From contig NZ_BMPM01000002.1 in NCBI RefSeq assembly GCF_014647595.1, positions 186,001-250,000 of the forward strand: 64,000 nucleotides of DNA, in the 5' to 3' direction. The notes beneath the pieces are model-generated. The model was not told the origin of the DNA and ran no database searches. It saw nothing but the letters and a program-made list of their open reading frames with translations. The position numbers and the translations under genes were made by a program. Below, piece by piece: positions 9,501 through 17,890 of the stretch; positions within the stretch are counted from its first letter, which is position 1, and every line of letters starts with the position of its first letter. Source of the stretch: Paenarthrobacter histidinolovorans. GTDB lineage: Bacteria; Actinomycetota; Actinomycetes; Actinomycetales; Micrococcaceae.

Positions 9501-10906
9501 AGCAGATCCTTGATACCGGCTTCTGCGGCGACTACTTTGTGGGACTCCAACGCACGGGCAGCGCCAACGGATCGGACTTCACCCTGGACAACCTCCTGGT
9601 GGAGGACCTCGGCGCCTCGGAGGCCGTCCCAGCCTGTGCGCAGCTCTCGGCCGAACTTCAAGGCGACGTTGTCCAGCAGGGCAAAGCGCAGGACTTCGTC
9701 ACCACGTTTACCTCCGACGAACCGGCGGCCATCAGCGGACTCGCCGTAGCGCTCGAGCTTCCCGAAGAATGGACCGCCTCACCGACCACGCCGGCAACGG
9801 CTGCAACCCTCCCCGTTGGCGGCACCCTCACCACCACCTGGAAGATCACGGCACCCGCGACCGCTGATGGCGACTACCCCATCACAGCCAAGGCCAGCTA
9901 CACCGCCGCCGCATCAGGCAACAACCCGGCAGGTAGCCGGACCATCAGCAGCACCACCACTGTCCGGACACTGCCCAAACCGCCGCAGGCCACAGTGTTC
10001 GCCAGCGACCACCCGTGGGTCAGCGCCACCAACGGCTGGGGCCCTGTTGAAAAGGACCAGTCCAACGGCGGAACCGGGGCCGGCGACGGCACCCCGCTGA
10101 CCCTGAACGGCACCGTCTACGCAAAGGGCCTCGGCGCCCACGCCAACAGCACCATCCGGTACTACCTCGGAGGCTACTGCACGGCTTTCACGGCAACGGT
10201 GGGCATCGATGACGCCCAGCCCACCCGGGGCAGCGTGAAGTTCTCCGTGGTGGCCGACGGCACCGCCAAGGTCACCACCCCGGTACTGGGAGCCACCAGC
10301 GCTCCCCTGCCCCTCACCGTGGACGTCACCGGCGCCCAGTACGTGGAGCTCGTGGCCGACGACGCAGGCGACTCCAACGGAAACGACCACTCGGACTGGG
10401 CCGATGCCAGGTTCACGTGCTCGTCCACCGCGCAGGAGCCTCCCGCCCCCGTGCTGAACGGTACGGTTTTCGCCTCCGACCTGCCCTGGATCGGGAGCGT
10501 CAACGGTTGGGGACCAGCGGAAAGGGACCGCGCCAACGGTGAGCAGAACGCCGGCGACGGACCCGCGCTGCGGCTTGACGGCGTCGTTTACTCCAAGGGA
10601 ATCGGTGTCCACGCCGACTCGAAGATCAGCATCGCCACCGAAGCCAAGTGCACCGCCTTCACCGCCGTGGTGGGTGTGGACGACGCCAAGCTGAACAAGG
10701 GCCTGCACGGATCGGTGGTCTTCATCGTCAAAGGTGATGGCCGCGAGCTGCTCCGGACTCCCGTTCTCAGCGCCGATTCTGCGGCACTACCCCTCAACGT
10801 GGACATCAGCGGTATCCGGAACGTCGAACTGATCGCCGACAAGAACGGTGACGACGCCGGCGACGACTGGGGAGACTGGGCCGACGCGAAATTCACCTGC
10901 GCCTAA
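6515..10906 (+). CDS. Secreted endo-alpha-N-acetylgalactosaminidase, GH101, with two C-terminal NPCBM domains
   Basis: This 1463-residue exported enzyme releases the Gal-beta-1,3-GalNAc disaccharide (core 1) from Ser/Thr of mucin-type glycoproteins. A Sec signal peptide covers about residues 1-34, ending near ATAT. The GH101 (beta/alpha)8 core shows the nucleophile Asp in VYVDVYY (Asp468) and the likely acid/base Glu in VGSEWADH (Glu494). These align with the Asp/Glu pair of the characterised Streptococcus pneumoniae and Bifidobacterium enzymes, although the loop between them is about six residues shorter. FEGWTGQNDFNAF and FLQHHQITKW are further family blocks. Next come beta-sandwich modules, a NEW3-like domain (about 1040-1155) and two NPCBM galactose-binding-like domains (about 1158-1310 and 1316-1463) in tandem. 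There is no LPxTG or other anchor, so it is probably released. It diverges from the amino-sugar operon. Confidence 0.93.
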   Translation: MPRLSSPRRLASLSLACVVASSSLGLMVIQPATATPLVLPTDVVSAADTATITSGGLRVDVATTFPQVLGYTDAATKARLDGTTTRLNTITLNGVEFGVTGTSIASGKDARDYVLTVPDFGNTVIKARLAVKKNVVSFNVTEIKDSADHLVKTVQLPRLNLVTVGSSQPGAQVSTANLSVDRSVSGDEFTAVTTATPLDTAPKSSAYALANTAALGAAVESNALYDTSSGPGAKDKGRFWRQAVSDGAGGVAMGIASGQWLYRADGSTTTEELPWTRVAITTDANADGGVDWQDAAIAMRSIQVSANKGEQTPDNVITHIPFNFASQATHPFLRTLDDVKRISLATDGLGQVAMLKGYTSEGHDSANTDYGNNFNTRAGGLEDLNKLVKEGKDWNASFGVHINATEIYPEAKSFSEDLLRADKGLGWNWLDQSYYINQRQDINSGKLAQRIKELREATDKNLDFVYVDVYYEFGWLAERLQQELVKNGFRVGSEWADHLSRNNTWSHWANDEKYGGSSNKGVNSQILRFINNTQSDVWNPDPKLGVSHIVEFEGWTGQNDFNAFSENVWTANLPAKFLQHHQITKWTPERIDLADSVAVTGNTAEERNITVAGTSVLQGGRYLLPWSSKENGKADKLYHYNPAGGTSTWTLTREFATSNSLEMFKLTDNGRVKVADVPVVNGQVTITADPKQPYVLTSRNNALPKKADFGEGTAFNDPGFNGTGLAPWNPTGNVTQVRDDKGRRFAEMGATPSSISQDVKLDAGTQSVSAWIEIQPGKVRPTTLAVNLDGKTESITIDSSNAENYVAGDEKHGTAFQRVRVLVDVPRNNTRATVSVTTADGDATVRVDDLRAVKTTRVATTGVLSEDFENVDQGWGPFVKGNAGGSTDPRTHITERNEPFTGKGWDSNVIDEVLDGTWSLIAHDENTAPDGGPGMVYRTTEATVPFQAGHKYKVSFDYQNSKAGQYAWVSGYDSQAGPAVTGSQAIDAKTSTTRFEQILDTGFCGDYFVGLQRTGSANGSDFTLDNLLVEDLGASEAVPACAQLSAELQGDVVQQGKAQDFVTTFTSDEPAAISGLAVALELPEEWTASPTTPATAATLPVGGTLTTTWKITAPATADGDYPITAKASYTAAASGNNPAGSRTISSTTTVRTLPKPPQATVFASDHPWVSATNGWGPVEKDQSNGGTGAGDGTPLTLNGTVYAKGLGAHANSTIRYYLGGYCTAFTATVGIDDAQPTRGSVKFSVVADGTAKVTTPVLGATSAPLPLTVDVTGAQYVELVADDAGDSNGNDHSDWADARFTCSSTAQEPPAPVLNGTVFASDLPWIGSVNGWGPAERDRANGEQNAGDGPALRLDGVVYSKGIGVHADSKISIATEAKCTAFTAVVGVDDAKLNKGLHGSVVFIVKGDGRELLRTPVLSADSAALPLNVDISGIRNVELIADKNGDDAGDDWGDWADAKFTCA

Positions 10907-10907
10907 A

Positions 10908-10972
10908 GCAACGCGGGGTCACTTATGGCCCATCCCGATGGGGACAACCGGCCATAAGTGACCCCGCGTCGC
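10908..10972. terminator. Long perfect hairpin between GH101 and hutI (bidirectional terminator candidate)
   Basis: Bases 10911-10930 and 10950-10969 are a perfect 20-bp inverted repeat around a 19-base loop, extended by two more pairs after one mismatch. The right arm reaches the hutI stop codon (10972-10974). No U tract follows, so it may be a rho-independent-like or protein-bound structure serving both convergent genes. Its arm contains CCATAAGTGAC, which recurs at 22768-22778 inside a promoter. Confidence 0.7.
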
Positions 10973-12201
10973 TAGACGACCCTCACGCCCGCCCGCCACA
11001 CCGAGTCCGTCAGCGGGATCCCGGGACGGTACGCCAAGTGGGTCGCCGACGGTGCCTTCAGCATGTGCAGGTCAGCCCTGTGGCCGACGGCGAGCGAACC
11101 CACCGCCCGTTCGCCGTCGACGTCGTTGCCGGACTCCCGGCCCAACGCCAAGGCGCCGCCGTACGTCGCCGCCCGGACGGCCTCATGGACGCTCAAGTGC
11201 ATCTGGAGAACCGCCGTGGTGACACAGAAAGCCATGGACGTGGTGTACGACGTTCCCGGGTTGCAGTTGGCTGCCAGCGCGATCTGCACGCCGGCGTCGA
11301 TCAATCCGCGGCCGGGCGCCAGGGGCTGGCGGGTGGAGAGGTCGCAGGCGGGAAGGCAGGTTGCCACGGTGCCTTTGGTGCCCAGGCCCGTTGTTGGGTC
11401 CCAGCCGGTCCAGGTTTCCGCGAGCGCCGCGACATCCTTGTCCGAAAGGTAGTTCACGTGGTCCACACTTGCAGCTGCGAACTCCACGGCCAGCGCTACG
11501 CCGGGACCCTCGCCCAGTTGGTTTCCATGGACCCGCAGACCGAGCCCGGCGTTTCGGGCCGCAGTCAGGACACGACGCGACTGGTCCTCTGTGAAGGCGC
11601 CCCGCTCGCAGAACACGTCGGCCCAGCGGACATGCGGAAGCACGGCGTCCAGCATGGCGCCGCAGACCAGGTCCGTGTATTCCTCGGGGTCAGAGCCGGC
11701 CGGGACCAGGTGCGCGCCAAGATAGGTGACCTCGTCCACTTCGGCTGCGGCAATCCTGGCACTGCGGGCTTCGTTGTCCACGTCCAGCCCGTAGCCGGTC
11801 TTGCTCTCCAGGTAGGTGGTTCCCTGCGAGACGGCCTCCTTCACGCGGTCCCTCACCAGGCGCGTCAGTTCGTCGTCGCTGACGCTGCGCGTGGCTCCCG
11901 TGGTGACGGCAATGCCACCGGCGCTGTAGCTCTGCCCGGCCATGCGGGCCTCGAATTCCGCTGTGCGGTCTCCTGCGAAGACAAGGTGCGAATGCGAGTC
12001 GACCCAGCCAGGCAGGACGGCGCGGCCTTCGGCGTCGATCATTTCATCAGCAGAGGGAGCATCGTGGCGGGATCCGATCCAGGAAATCCGCTCGCCTTCA
12101 AAGACAACGGCCGCATCCTTGAGGACCCGGTGCTCCAGATCCTGGGTCATCAGCTCGCCGATGTTGGTGATGAGTGTGCTGGCTGGTGTGGTTGCGCTCA
12201 T
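10972..12201 (-). CDS. hutI: Imidazolonepropionase
   Basis: This 409-residue amidohydrolase of the histidine degradation pathway opens imidazolone-propionate to N-formimino-glutamate in the cytoplasm. The DSHSHLVFAGDR metal motif, the YLESKTGYGL block and the VDHVNYLSDKDV segment are typical of HutI. The frame stays open upstream to 12366, but the ATG at 12201 gives the normal family length and avoids running into the neighbouring FAD gene, which ends at 12213. No hutH, hutU or hutG lies in the window, so the other steps must be encoded elsewhere. It is co-directional with the FAD oxidoreductase, kbl and tdh. Confidence 0.93.
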   Translation of the reverse strand: MSATTPASTLITNIGELMTQDLEHRVLKDAAVVFEGERISWIGSRHDAPSADEMIDAEGRAVLPGWVDSHSHLVFAGDRTAEFEARMAGQSYSAGGIAVTTGATRSVSDDELTRLVRDRVKEAVSQGTTYLESKTGYGLDVDNEARSARIAAAEVDEVTYLGAHLVPAGSDPEEYTDLVCGAMLDAVLPHVRWADVFCERGAFTEDQSRRVLTAARNAGLGLRVHGNQLGEGPGVALAVEFAAASVDHVNYLSDKDVAALAETWTGWDPTTGLGTKGTVATCLPACDLSTRQPLAPGRGLIDAGVQIALAANCNPGTSYTTSMAFCVTTAVLQMHLSVHEAVRAATYGGALALGRESGNDVDGERAVGSLAVGHRADLHMLKAPSATHLAYRPGIPLTDSVWRAGVRVV

Positions 12202-12212
12202 ATGCCTATTGT

Positions 12213-13310
12213 TCAGCGCCGGATGGACCAACGGGTGGCTGCCAGTTGCTCCGCTGTCCGGGATTCCGGACTCTCCGCCTCCACCGAGCCAAGGATGAGG
12301 GCCGCAGCCAGCTCCGCGATGGCCGACGACGTCTGGAAACCGTAGCCTCCCTGCCCGGCGAGCCAAAAGAAGCCGGGAGCTTCGGCGTCGAATCCCACCA
12401 CCGGGATGCCGTCCGCGGCCTCGGTCCGCAGACCGGTCCAGGCGCGGTCCACGGACTCGATGCCCAAAGTGGTCACACTGTTGAGACTGGTGATGAGTTT
12501 TTCCACGTCGCCGGGCCGCGGTTTGGCGTCCTCGGGACCGCTGGGCACATGCTCGGACGGCGAGATCAGCACTTGCTTGCCCTCCGGCCGGAAATAGAAG
12601 GAATCATCCGCCGCACACACCATGGGTGTTTCCGGCGTCAGCGGATTCCGGACGTTTACGATCGCGGCAGTCCGGCGGAACGGCTGAAGTCCCAGCTTCT
12701 CCACGCCGCTGATGACAGCCAGCTCATCTGCCCAGGCGCCGGCGGCATTAACCACGACGCCGGACTGGAACCCTTCGGTGCCGGCGCCCACCTGCCAGCC
12801 GCTCCCCAACCGCTGGGCCGAGTGGACCTTGGCCCCGGTGATGATGTCCACACCCGCAGCTTCTGCTGTCCGGCGGTGTTCGTCCAGCAGGAGCGGAGCA
12901 TTGCAGCCGAAAGAGCCGTTATCGAGTCCCGCAGCAGTGAAGGAATCCGGGTTGAGGACCGGGCACAATGCCATCGCTTGGGCGTGGGTGATCCGGTGCA
13001 TGTCGCCGCTGGCCTCGGCACTCACAGTCTCCTCATCGCCCACCAGCATGAAGCCCCGGGGAGTAAGGATCGGCTCCGCCGCCCGGGCGTCACGGGCTGC
13101 CAACAACTCCAAGGTCCTTGCAGTCAATTCCTGCACCACTGGCGGCCCATAGCTGGGGATCAGTTGGCGGGCCGACCGGGAAGAAGTGTGGAAGGCCAGG
13201 GACTGCTCGGCTTCCACCAAAGCTACTGTGCACTTTCCGGCCAGCGCTGCCGCCAAGGACAGCCCGCCAATACCGCCGCCAACGATTACCACGTCATAAT
13301 TCGAAGCCAT
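12213..13310 (-). CDS. DAO-family FAD-dependent oxidoreductase (D-amino-acid dehydrogenase-like)
   Basis: This 365-residue protein begins with a Rossmann dinucleotide motif (VVIVGGGIGGLSLA), has the SSRSARQ segment near the flavin, and ends with the DAO C-terminal block FFWLAGQGGYGFQTSSAIAEL. The layout resembles D-arginine dehydrogenase (DauA) and small sarcosine-oxidase-like enzymes, which oxidise an amine or D-amino acid to an imine using FAD. It sits 11 bases upstream of hutI and 44 bases downstream of kbl, suggesting a role in amino-acid catabolism. The exact substrate cannot be read from the sequence. Confidence 0.85.
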   Translation of the reverse strand: MASNYDVVIVGGGIGGLSLAAALAGKCTVALVEAEQSLAFHTSSRSARQLIPSYGPPVVQELTARTLELLAARDARAAEPILTPRGFMLVGDEETVSAEASGDMHRITHAQAMALCPVLNPDSFTAAGLDNGSFGCNAPLLLDEHRRTAEAAGVDIITGAKVHSAQRLGSGWQVGAGTEGFQSGVVVNAAGAWADELAVISGVEKLGLQPFRRTAAIVNVRNPLTPETPMVCAADDSFYFRPEGKQVLISPSEHVPSGPEDAKPRPGDVEKLITSLNSVTTLGIESVDRAWTGLRTEAADGIPVVGFDAEAPGFFWLAGQGGYGFQTSSAIAELAAALILGSVEAESPESRTAEQLAATRWSIRR

Positions 13311-13354
13311 GGCTCCATCCTGTCAGAAGCACGCCGGACGTGGGCGGGCGTCGG

Positions 13355-14548
13355 CTAGGCGACCGCGGCGCGACTCTTGACGAACGCCTGAACGCACGCC
13401 TCGACGTCGTCCGCGCTGTGCGCAGCCGAGAGCTGCACGCGGATCCGGGCCACGCCCTTCGGCACTACGGGGAAGCTGAAGGCCGTGACGAAAACGCCGT
13501 TGTTGAGCATTTCGTCGGCAACCTTCGCGGCCACCACGGCGTCACCGAACATCACGGGGATGATGGCGTGCTCGCCGTCGAGAAGTTCGAAGCCTTCCTC
13601 GCTCATCCGGCGACGGAACAGCGCAGCGTTCTCGAAGAGGCGGGTGCGGAGTTCGCCCGACTCCTGGACCAGCTCGATCGCCTTGATGGTGGCCGCAACG
13701 ATGGCCGGGGCGAGGGAGTTGGAGAACAGGTACGGGCGGGCCTTCTGGCGCAGCATGGCGACGATCTCGCCGCGGCCGGAAACGTAACCGCCCGAGGCAC
13801 CGCCCAGGGCTTTGCCGAAGGTACCCGTGTAGATGTCCACGCGGTCGGAGACACCAGCGTGCTCGGGGGTGCCAGCGCCGGTGGGTCCCATGAAGCCGAC
13901 GGCGTGGGAGTCGTCCACCATGACCAGTGCGTCGTGTTTTTCGGCGAGATCGCAGATTGCTTCGAGCGGCGCCAGGTACCCGTCCATGGAGAAGACACCG
14001 TCCGTGACGATGATCTTTCGGCGGGAACCTTCGGCTTCAACGAGCTTTGCTTCAAGGTCTGCCATGTCCTGGTTGGCGTAGCGGAAGCGCTTGGCCTTGC
14101 TCAGGCGGATGCCGTCGATGATGGAGGCGTGGTTCAGGGAGTCCGAGATGATGGCGTCGTCCGGGCCGAACAGGGACTCGAAGACGCCGCCGTTGGCGTC
14201 GAAGCAGCTGGAGAACAGGATGGTGTCCTCGGTGCCCAGGAACGCGGAGACCCGGGCCTCAAGTTCCAGGTGGAGGTCCTGCGTGCCGCAGATGAAGCGC
14301 ACCGAAGCCATGCCGAAGCCTCGCTCGTCCATGGCGGACTTGGCAGCAGCGATGATGTCCGGGTGGTCGGCCAGTCCCAGGTAGTTGTTGGCGCAGAAGT
14401 TCAGGACTTTGTTGGCCGGCTGGCCGAGTTGTCCTGCGGCGATGTGGCTTGCCTGCGGGGAGTCGATGTGGCGTTCGGTCTTGAAGAGGCCGGCGGTGCG
14501 GATCTCGTCGAGTTCGCCCTGCAGTTGGTCTTTGATGGCTGAGTACAT
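13355..14548 (-). CDS. kbl: Glycine C-acetyltransferase (2-amino-3-ketobutyrate CoA ligase)
   Basis: This 397-residue PLP enzyme of the alpha-oxoamine synthase family converts 2-amino-3-oxobutyrate and CoA to glycine and acetyl-CoA, the second step of threonine degradation. Recognisable blocks are [35 protein letters not shown], and the PLP-lysine region [14 protein letters not shown]. It lies 47 bases downstream of tdh on the same strand, the standard tdh-kbl operon in reverse orientation to the LysR gene. Length and motifs are normal. Confidence 0.95.
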   Translation of the reverse strand: MYSAIKDQLQGELDEIRTAGLFKTERHIDSPQASHIAAGQLGQPANKVLNFCANNYLGLADHPDIIAAAKSAMDERGFGMASVRFICGTQDLHLELEARVSAFLGTEDTILFSSCFDANGGVFESLFGPDDAIISDSLNHASIIDGIRLSKAKRFRYANQDMADLEAKLVEAEGSRRKIIVTDGVFSMDGYLAPLEAICDLAEKHDALVMVDDSHAVGFMGPTGAGTPEHAGVSDRVDIYTGTFGKALGGASGGYVSGRGEIVAMLRQKARPYLFSNSLAPAIVAATIKAIELVQESGELRTRLFENAALFRRRMSEEGFELLDGEHAIIPVMFGDAVVAAKVADEMLNNGVFVTAFSFPVVPKGVARIRVQLSAAHSADDVEACVQAFVKSRAAVA

Positions 14549-14595
14549 GGGTGCTCCTAAAGTTCTTGGGGGTTCGGTTGCCGTGGGGGTTCCGG

Positions 14596-15642
14596 TTACA
14601 GTTCAGTCCAGTCCAGGACTACTTTGCCGCCGGTACCGTTGCGGGCAATCTCGAAGCCCTTTTCCCAGTCGGCTGCGGACAGCTTGTCGGTCACGACGGC
14701 GGAGATGCTGCGGTGGAGCACGGGGTTGGAGGAGAGCATGGCGCTCATGGCGTACCAGGTCTCGAACATTTCGCGGCCGTAGATGCCCTTGAGGGTGAGC
14801 ATGTGGGTGACCACCTTGCCCCAGTCGATGTCGATGGACTGGCTGGGAAGGCCGAGCATGGCGATCCGTCCGCCGTGGTTCATGTTGTCGATCATCTCAG
14901 GCAGCGCCGTGGGGTGTCCTGACATTTCGAGTCCGATGTCGAACCCTTCGCGCATACCCAGTTCCTGCTGGGCGTCGCGGACGCGCATCCTGGACACATC
15001 CACAGCGAGGTCCACGCCCATTTGCCGGGCCAGTTCCAGGCGGGGTGCGGAGACGTCCGTAATGGCGATCTTGCGGGCACCGGCATGGCGGGCGACGGCG
15101 ATGGCCATCAGGCCGATGGGTCCGGCACCTGTAATGAGCACGTCTTCGCCGACCAGCGGGAAGCTCAGGGCGGTGTGGACGGCGTTGCCGAAGGGGTCGA
15201 AAATGGCCCCGAGTTCAGGGGTGACGGATTCGTCGTTGTGGACCCAAACGTTCGTCTCCGGGATCACCACGAATTCAGCAAAGGCGCCATCGCGCTGCAC
15301 GCCAACGGAGACGGTGTGGATGCACATCTGGCGGCGGCCGGCGCGACAGTTGCGGCAGATTCCGCACACGATGTGCCCTTCGCCGGAGACGCGGTCTCCG
15401 ACCTTGACGTCGCGGACGTCCTCGCCGATTTCCACTACTTCGCCGTAGAACTCGTGGCCTGCAATGAGCGGAGTTTCGATGATGCTTTGGGCCCAGGCGT
15501 CCCAGCTCTGGATGTGGAGATCGGTTCCGCAGATGCCGGTGGTCATCACACGGATCTTGACGTCGCCGGCACCGGTTTCGGGTTCGGGACGGTCAACGAG
15601 TTCGAACCCTGCGTGCGGTCCGGATTTGTAGAGAGCCTTCAT
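14596..15642 (-). CDS. tdh: L-threonine 3-dehydrogenase
   Basis: This 348-residue zinc-dependent medium-chain dehydrogenase oxidises threonine to 2-amino-3-oxobutyrate with NAD. The catalytic zinc ligands appear in GICGTDLH and GHEFYGEV, the structural-zinc cysteines in [15 protein letters not shown], and the Rossmann motif as [11 protein letters not shown]. The ATG at 15642 is chosen over an in-frame GTG at 15654 because TGAGGA lies just before it. It is the first gene of the tdh-kbl-FAD-hutI run and diverges from the LysR gene. Confidence 0.94.
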   Translation of the reverse strand: MKALYKSGPHAGFELVDRPEPETGAGDVKIRVMTTGICGTDLHIQSWDAWAQSIIETPLIAGHEFYGEVVEIGEDVRDVKVGDRVSGEGHIVCGICRNCRAGRRQMCIHTVSVGVQRDGAFAEFVVIPETNVWVHNDESVTPELGAIFDPFGNAVHTALSFPLVGEDVLITGAGPIGLMAIAVARHAGARKIAITDVSAPRLELARQMGVDLAVDVSRMRVRDAQQELGMREGFDIGLEMSGHPTALPEMIDNMNHGGRIAMLGLPSQSIDIDWGKVVTHMLTLKGIYGREMFETWYAMSAMLSSNPVLHRSISAVVTDKLSAADWEKGFEIARNGTGGKVVLDWTEL

Positions 15643-15748
15643 GGGATTCCTCACTGCTGGGCTGCTTCACTGCTGCTGAGTCCATTGAAGCCCCGGCCAC
15701 GATTTAGCACAACTAGATTCTTCTCAATCAACGATTTAGAATTTGCTA
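15643..15748. promoter_or_regulatory. tdh/lysR divergent promoter with a repeated ACGATTTAG element
   Basis: The 106 bases between the two starts are AT-rich on the lysR side. ACGATTTAG occurs at 15699-15707 and again at 15731-15739, 32 bp apart, which places both copies on about the same helix face. LysR regulators commonly bind two sites in such a divergent gap. That the neighbouring LysR protein uses this pair is an inference. Confidence 0.45.
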
Positions 15749-16678
15749 ATGGAAATTCATCAGCTGCAGATGCTCCGCGAGCTCGGGGACCTCGGGAGCG
15801 TCAAGGCTGTCGCCGAAACGTTAATGGTCACGCCGTCGGCGGTTTCGCAACAGCTCGCCCTGCTCCAGAGGTCGGTGGATGTGCCGCTGACGCGCAAGGA
15901 GGGCCGGGCCCTGGTGCTGACAGACGCCGGCCGGGTCCTCGCCGAGGCGGGTGCCGCCGTCGTGAACGCCATGGCAGATGCGCGGGCCGCGATCGGCGCC
16001 TACCACGATGCCCCCGACGCGCCCGTCAGCGTCAGCGCCTTCCACAGTGCAGGGCAGGCACTGTTCGCACCGCTGGCCGCCCTGTTGGCGTCCGGAACAT
16101 CGTCCGACGGCGGGAAGTCGCCGCGCCTGCGGCTGTCCGACGAGGACGTGGCCCAGGAGGATTTCCCCGGGTTGGCTGCACGGTATGACCTGGTGCTGGC
16201 GCACAGGATGGACAACAGCCCACAGTGGCCCGAAGACAAGGTAGCGGTGATCCCGCTCGCCGACGAGCCCTTGGACATCGCCCTTCCAGCTGATCACCCG
16301 CTCGCATCCCGCCGCGAACTGGAGCCGTCCGACGTCGTGGATGAACCCTGGGTGACCAGCCGCGACGGCTACTCTCCCGCGGATGTCCTGGCCGCCGTCG
16401 TGGCTGTGAGTGGCAGGCCCGCGGAGGTACTGCACCGCATCAACGACTATTCAACCGTGGCGGCGCTGGTGTCCGCCGGTGGTGCGATCGGACTGCTGCC
16501 GAGGTTCACGGCCCGAAGGGTGCTGGACGCCGGTGTGGTGCTGCGTCCTTTGTCCGGCGTGAACTCCGTACGCAAAATCGACATCCTGGCCCGCCCGGAG
16601 ACGCTGAAACGGAAATCGGTCATGACGGTTTGCGAGTCACTTCAAACCGTCATGACCGGGCTTTCCGAACCCACCTGA
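15749..16678 (+). CDS. LysR family transcriptional regulator, probably of tdh-kbl
   Basis: This 309-residue protein has an N-terminal winged helix (about residues 1-60, with GSVKAVAETLMVTPSAVSQQ as the recognition region) and a periplasmic-binding-protein-like effector domain. The ATG at 15749 is preferred to a TTG six bases upstream. It diverges from tdh, and in this family a divergent neighbour is usually the target, so control of threonine degradation is the natural reading. Effector and sign of regulation are unknown. Confidence 0.88.
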   Translation: MEIHQLQMLRELGDLGSVKAVAETLMVTPSAVSQQLALLQRSVDVPLTRKEGRALVLTDAGRVLAEAGAAVVNAMADARAAIGAYHDAPDAPVSVSAFHSAGQALFAPLAALLASGTSSDGGKSPRLRLSDEDVAQEDFPGLAARYDLVLAHRMDNSPQWPEDKVAVIPLADEPLDIALPADHPLASRRELEPSDVVDEPWVTSRDGYSPADVLAAVVAVSGRPAEVLHRINDYSTVAALVSAGGAIGLLPRFTARRVLDAGVVLRPLSGVNSVRKIDILARPETLKRKSVMTVCESLQTVMTGLSEPT

Positions 16679-16679
16679 G

Positions 16680-17864
16680 TCAGTCGCGGACCAAGGCGGG
16701 CTGACCGGCGTCGAAGTAGGCCACCAGTTCGGCGGGAAGTTCGGGGACCTCACGCGCCGAGCCGTCGCCCCGCAGGGATTCAGCGGCAAGAATTCCCGCT
16801 ACCACTGCCTGCCGCGCGGCGATGGGACTGGTCTGTGTGCGCCCGCCGGAGGAAGCGAAACGGAGGAACTCCTCAATCAGGCGCGGATCGGCACCACCGT
16901 GGCCACCTTCGCCGTCCTGGATGGTGATGACCTCATCCGGTGCCGCATACCCGGACGACCGGCTGGTCCATACATTGATGGTCTCCCCCGGCCCATCGCC
17001 CAGGTTCTCGATCCGGCCCTTGGTGCCGATGATGGTGTAGTTCCGCCAGTAGTCCGGCGTGAAATGGCACTGCTGGTACGAGGCCAGCACACCGTTGTCC
17101 AGGACCATGTTCATCATGGAAATGTCCTCGACGTCGATCACCTCGGCCAGATCCTTCTGCTCAGTCGGCGGCCAGTTGTCCAGGGAGAACCAATCCCCCA
17201 TGCGTTTGCCGGTGTTGTCGGCACGGTTGGCGACGTCGCCGTAGACGGCAAGATCGCCGACGGCGGCAACCCGCTTGGTGTAGCCACCGGCGAGCCAGTG
17301 GATCACGTCGATGTCGTGCGCACCCTTCTGGAGCAGGAGGGACGTGACGTTGGCGCGCTGGGCGTGCCAGTCCTTGAAGTAGTAGTCCCCGCCGTGGCCT
17401 ACGAAGTGGCGGCACCAGACAGCCTTGACGTCCCCGATCCTGCCATCTTCGATAAGTTGGCGCATCTGCACCACCACCGGCATGTGGCGCATATTGTGTC
17501 CCACGTACAGGCGCGTGCCGGTTTCAAAAGCCGTGCTGAGGATCAGGTCCGCCGCCTCGACCGTGATGTCCAGCGGTTTTTCGCAGAAGGTGGGGATGCC
17601 CGCCTTGAGCGTCCGGACAGCGACGGCGGCGTGCTGGTTATCGGGGGTCAGGACCAGTACGGCGTCCAGGCCGCTGGTCAACAGTTCGTCAAGGTCGGCA
17701 GTGATGCGGGCAGTGGGAATGCGCTGGGCGGCATCAGCCCGGCCACGCTCACTGAGGTCGCAGATGATGGTGACCTCGGAGCCTTTGCCGGGTTTGTGGG
17801 CGTGCTTCCACAGCCCCGAACGCAGCCCGAATCCTACGATTCCGACCTTCAAATCCTTATCCAT
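16680..17864 (-). CDS. Gfo/Idh/MocA family NAD(P)-dependent oxidoreductase
   Basis: This 394-residue sugar or polyol dehydrogenase has an N-terminal Rossmann fold (KVGIVGFGLRSGLW), the hallmark EKPLD segment containing the catalytic Lys, and a C-terminal alpha/beta substrate domain with a conserved KGAHDIDVIHWLAGG segment. Start 17864 is chosen because it matches the beginning of the fold and has an AGAAGGA ribosome site; upstream codons overlap the LacI gene. It is the last gene of the ABC importer operon, so it probably oxidises or epimerises the imported sugar. The substrate is unknown. Confidence 0.88.
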   Translation of the reverse strand: MDKDLKVGIVGFGLRSGLWKHAHKPGKGSEVTIICDLSERGRADAAQRIPTARITADLDELLTSGLDAVLVLTPDNQHAAVAVRTLKAGIPTFCEKPLDITVEAADLILSTAFETGTRLYVGHNMRHMPVVVQMRQLIEDGRIGDVKAVWCRHFVGHGGDYYFKDWHAQRANVTSLLLQKGAHDIDVIHWLAGGYTKRVAAVGDLAVYGDVANRADNTGKRMGDWFSLDNWPPTEQKDLAEVIDVEDISMMNMVLDNGVLASYQQCHFTPDYWRNYTIIGTKGRIENLGDGPGETINVWTSRSSGYAAPDEVITIQDGEGGHGGADPRLIEEFLRFASSGGRTQTSPIAARQAVVAGILAAESLRGDGSAREVPELPAELVAYFDAGQPALVRD

Positions 17865-17890
17865 GGTGTGCAATTTCCTTCTGCTGATTC

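Noticed and set aside
12202..12366. N-terminal extension of imidazolonepropionase
   Set aside because: It overlaps the FAD oxidoreductase gene and exceeds family length; ATG 12201 fits.
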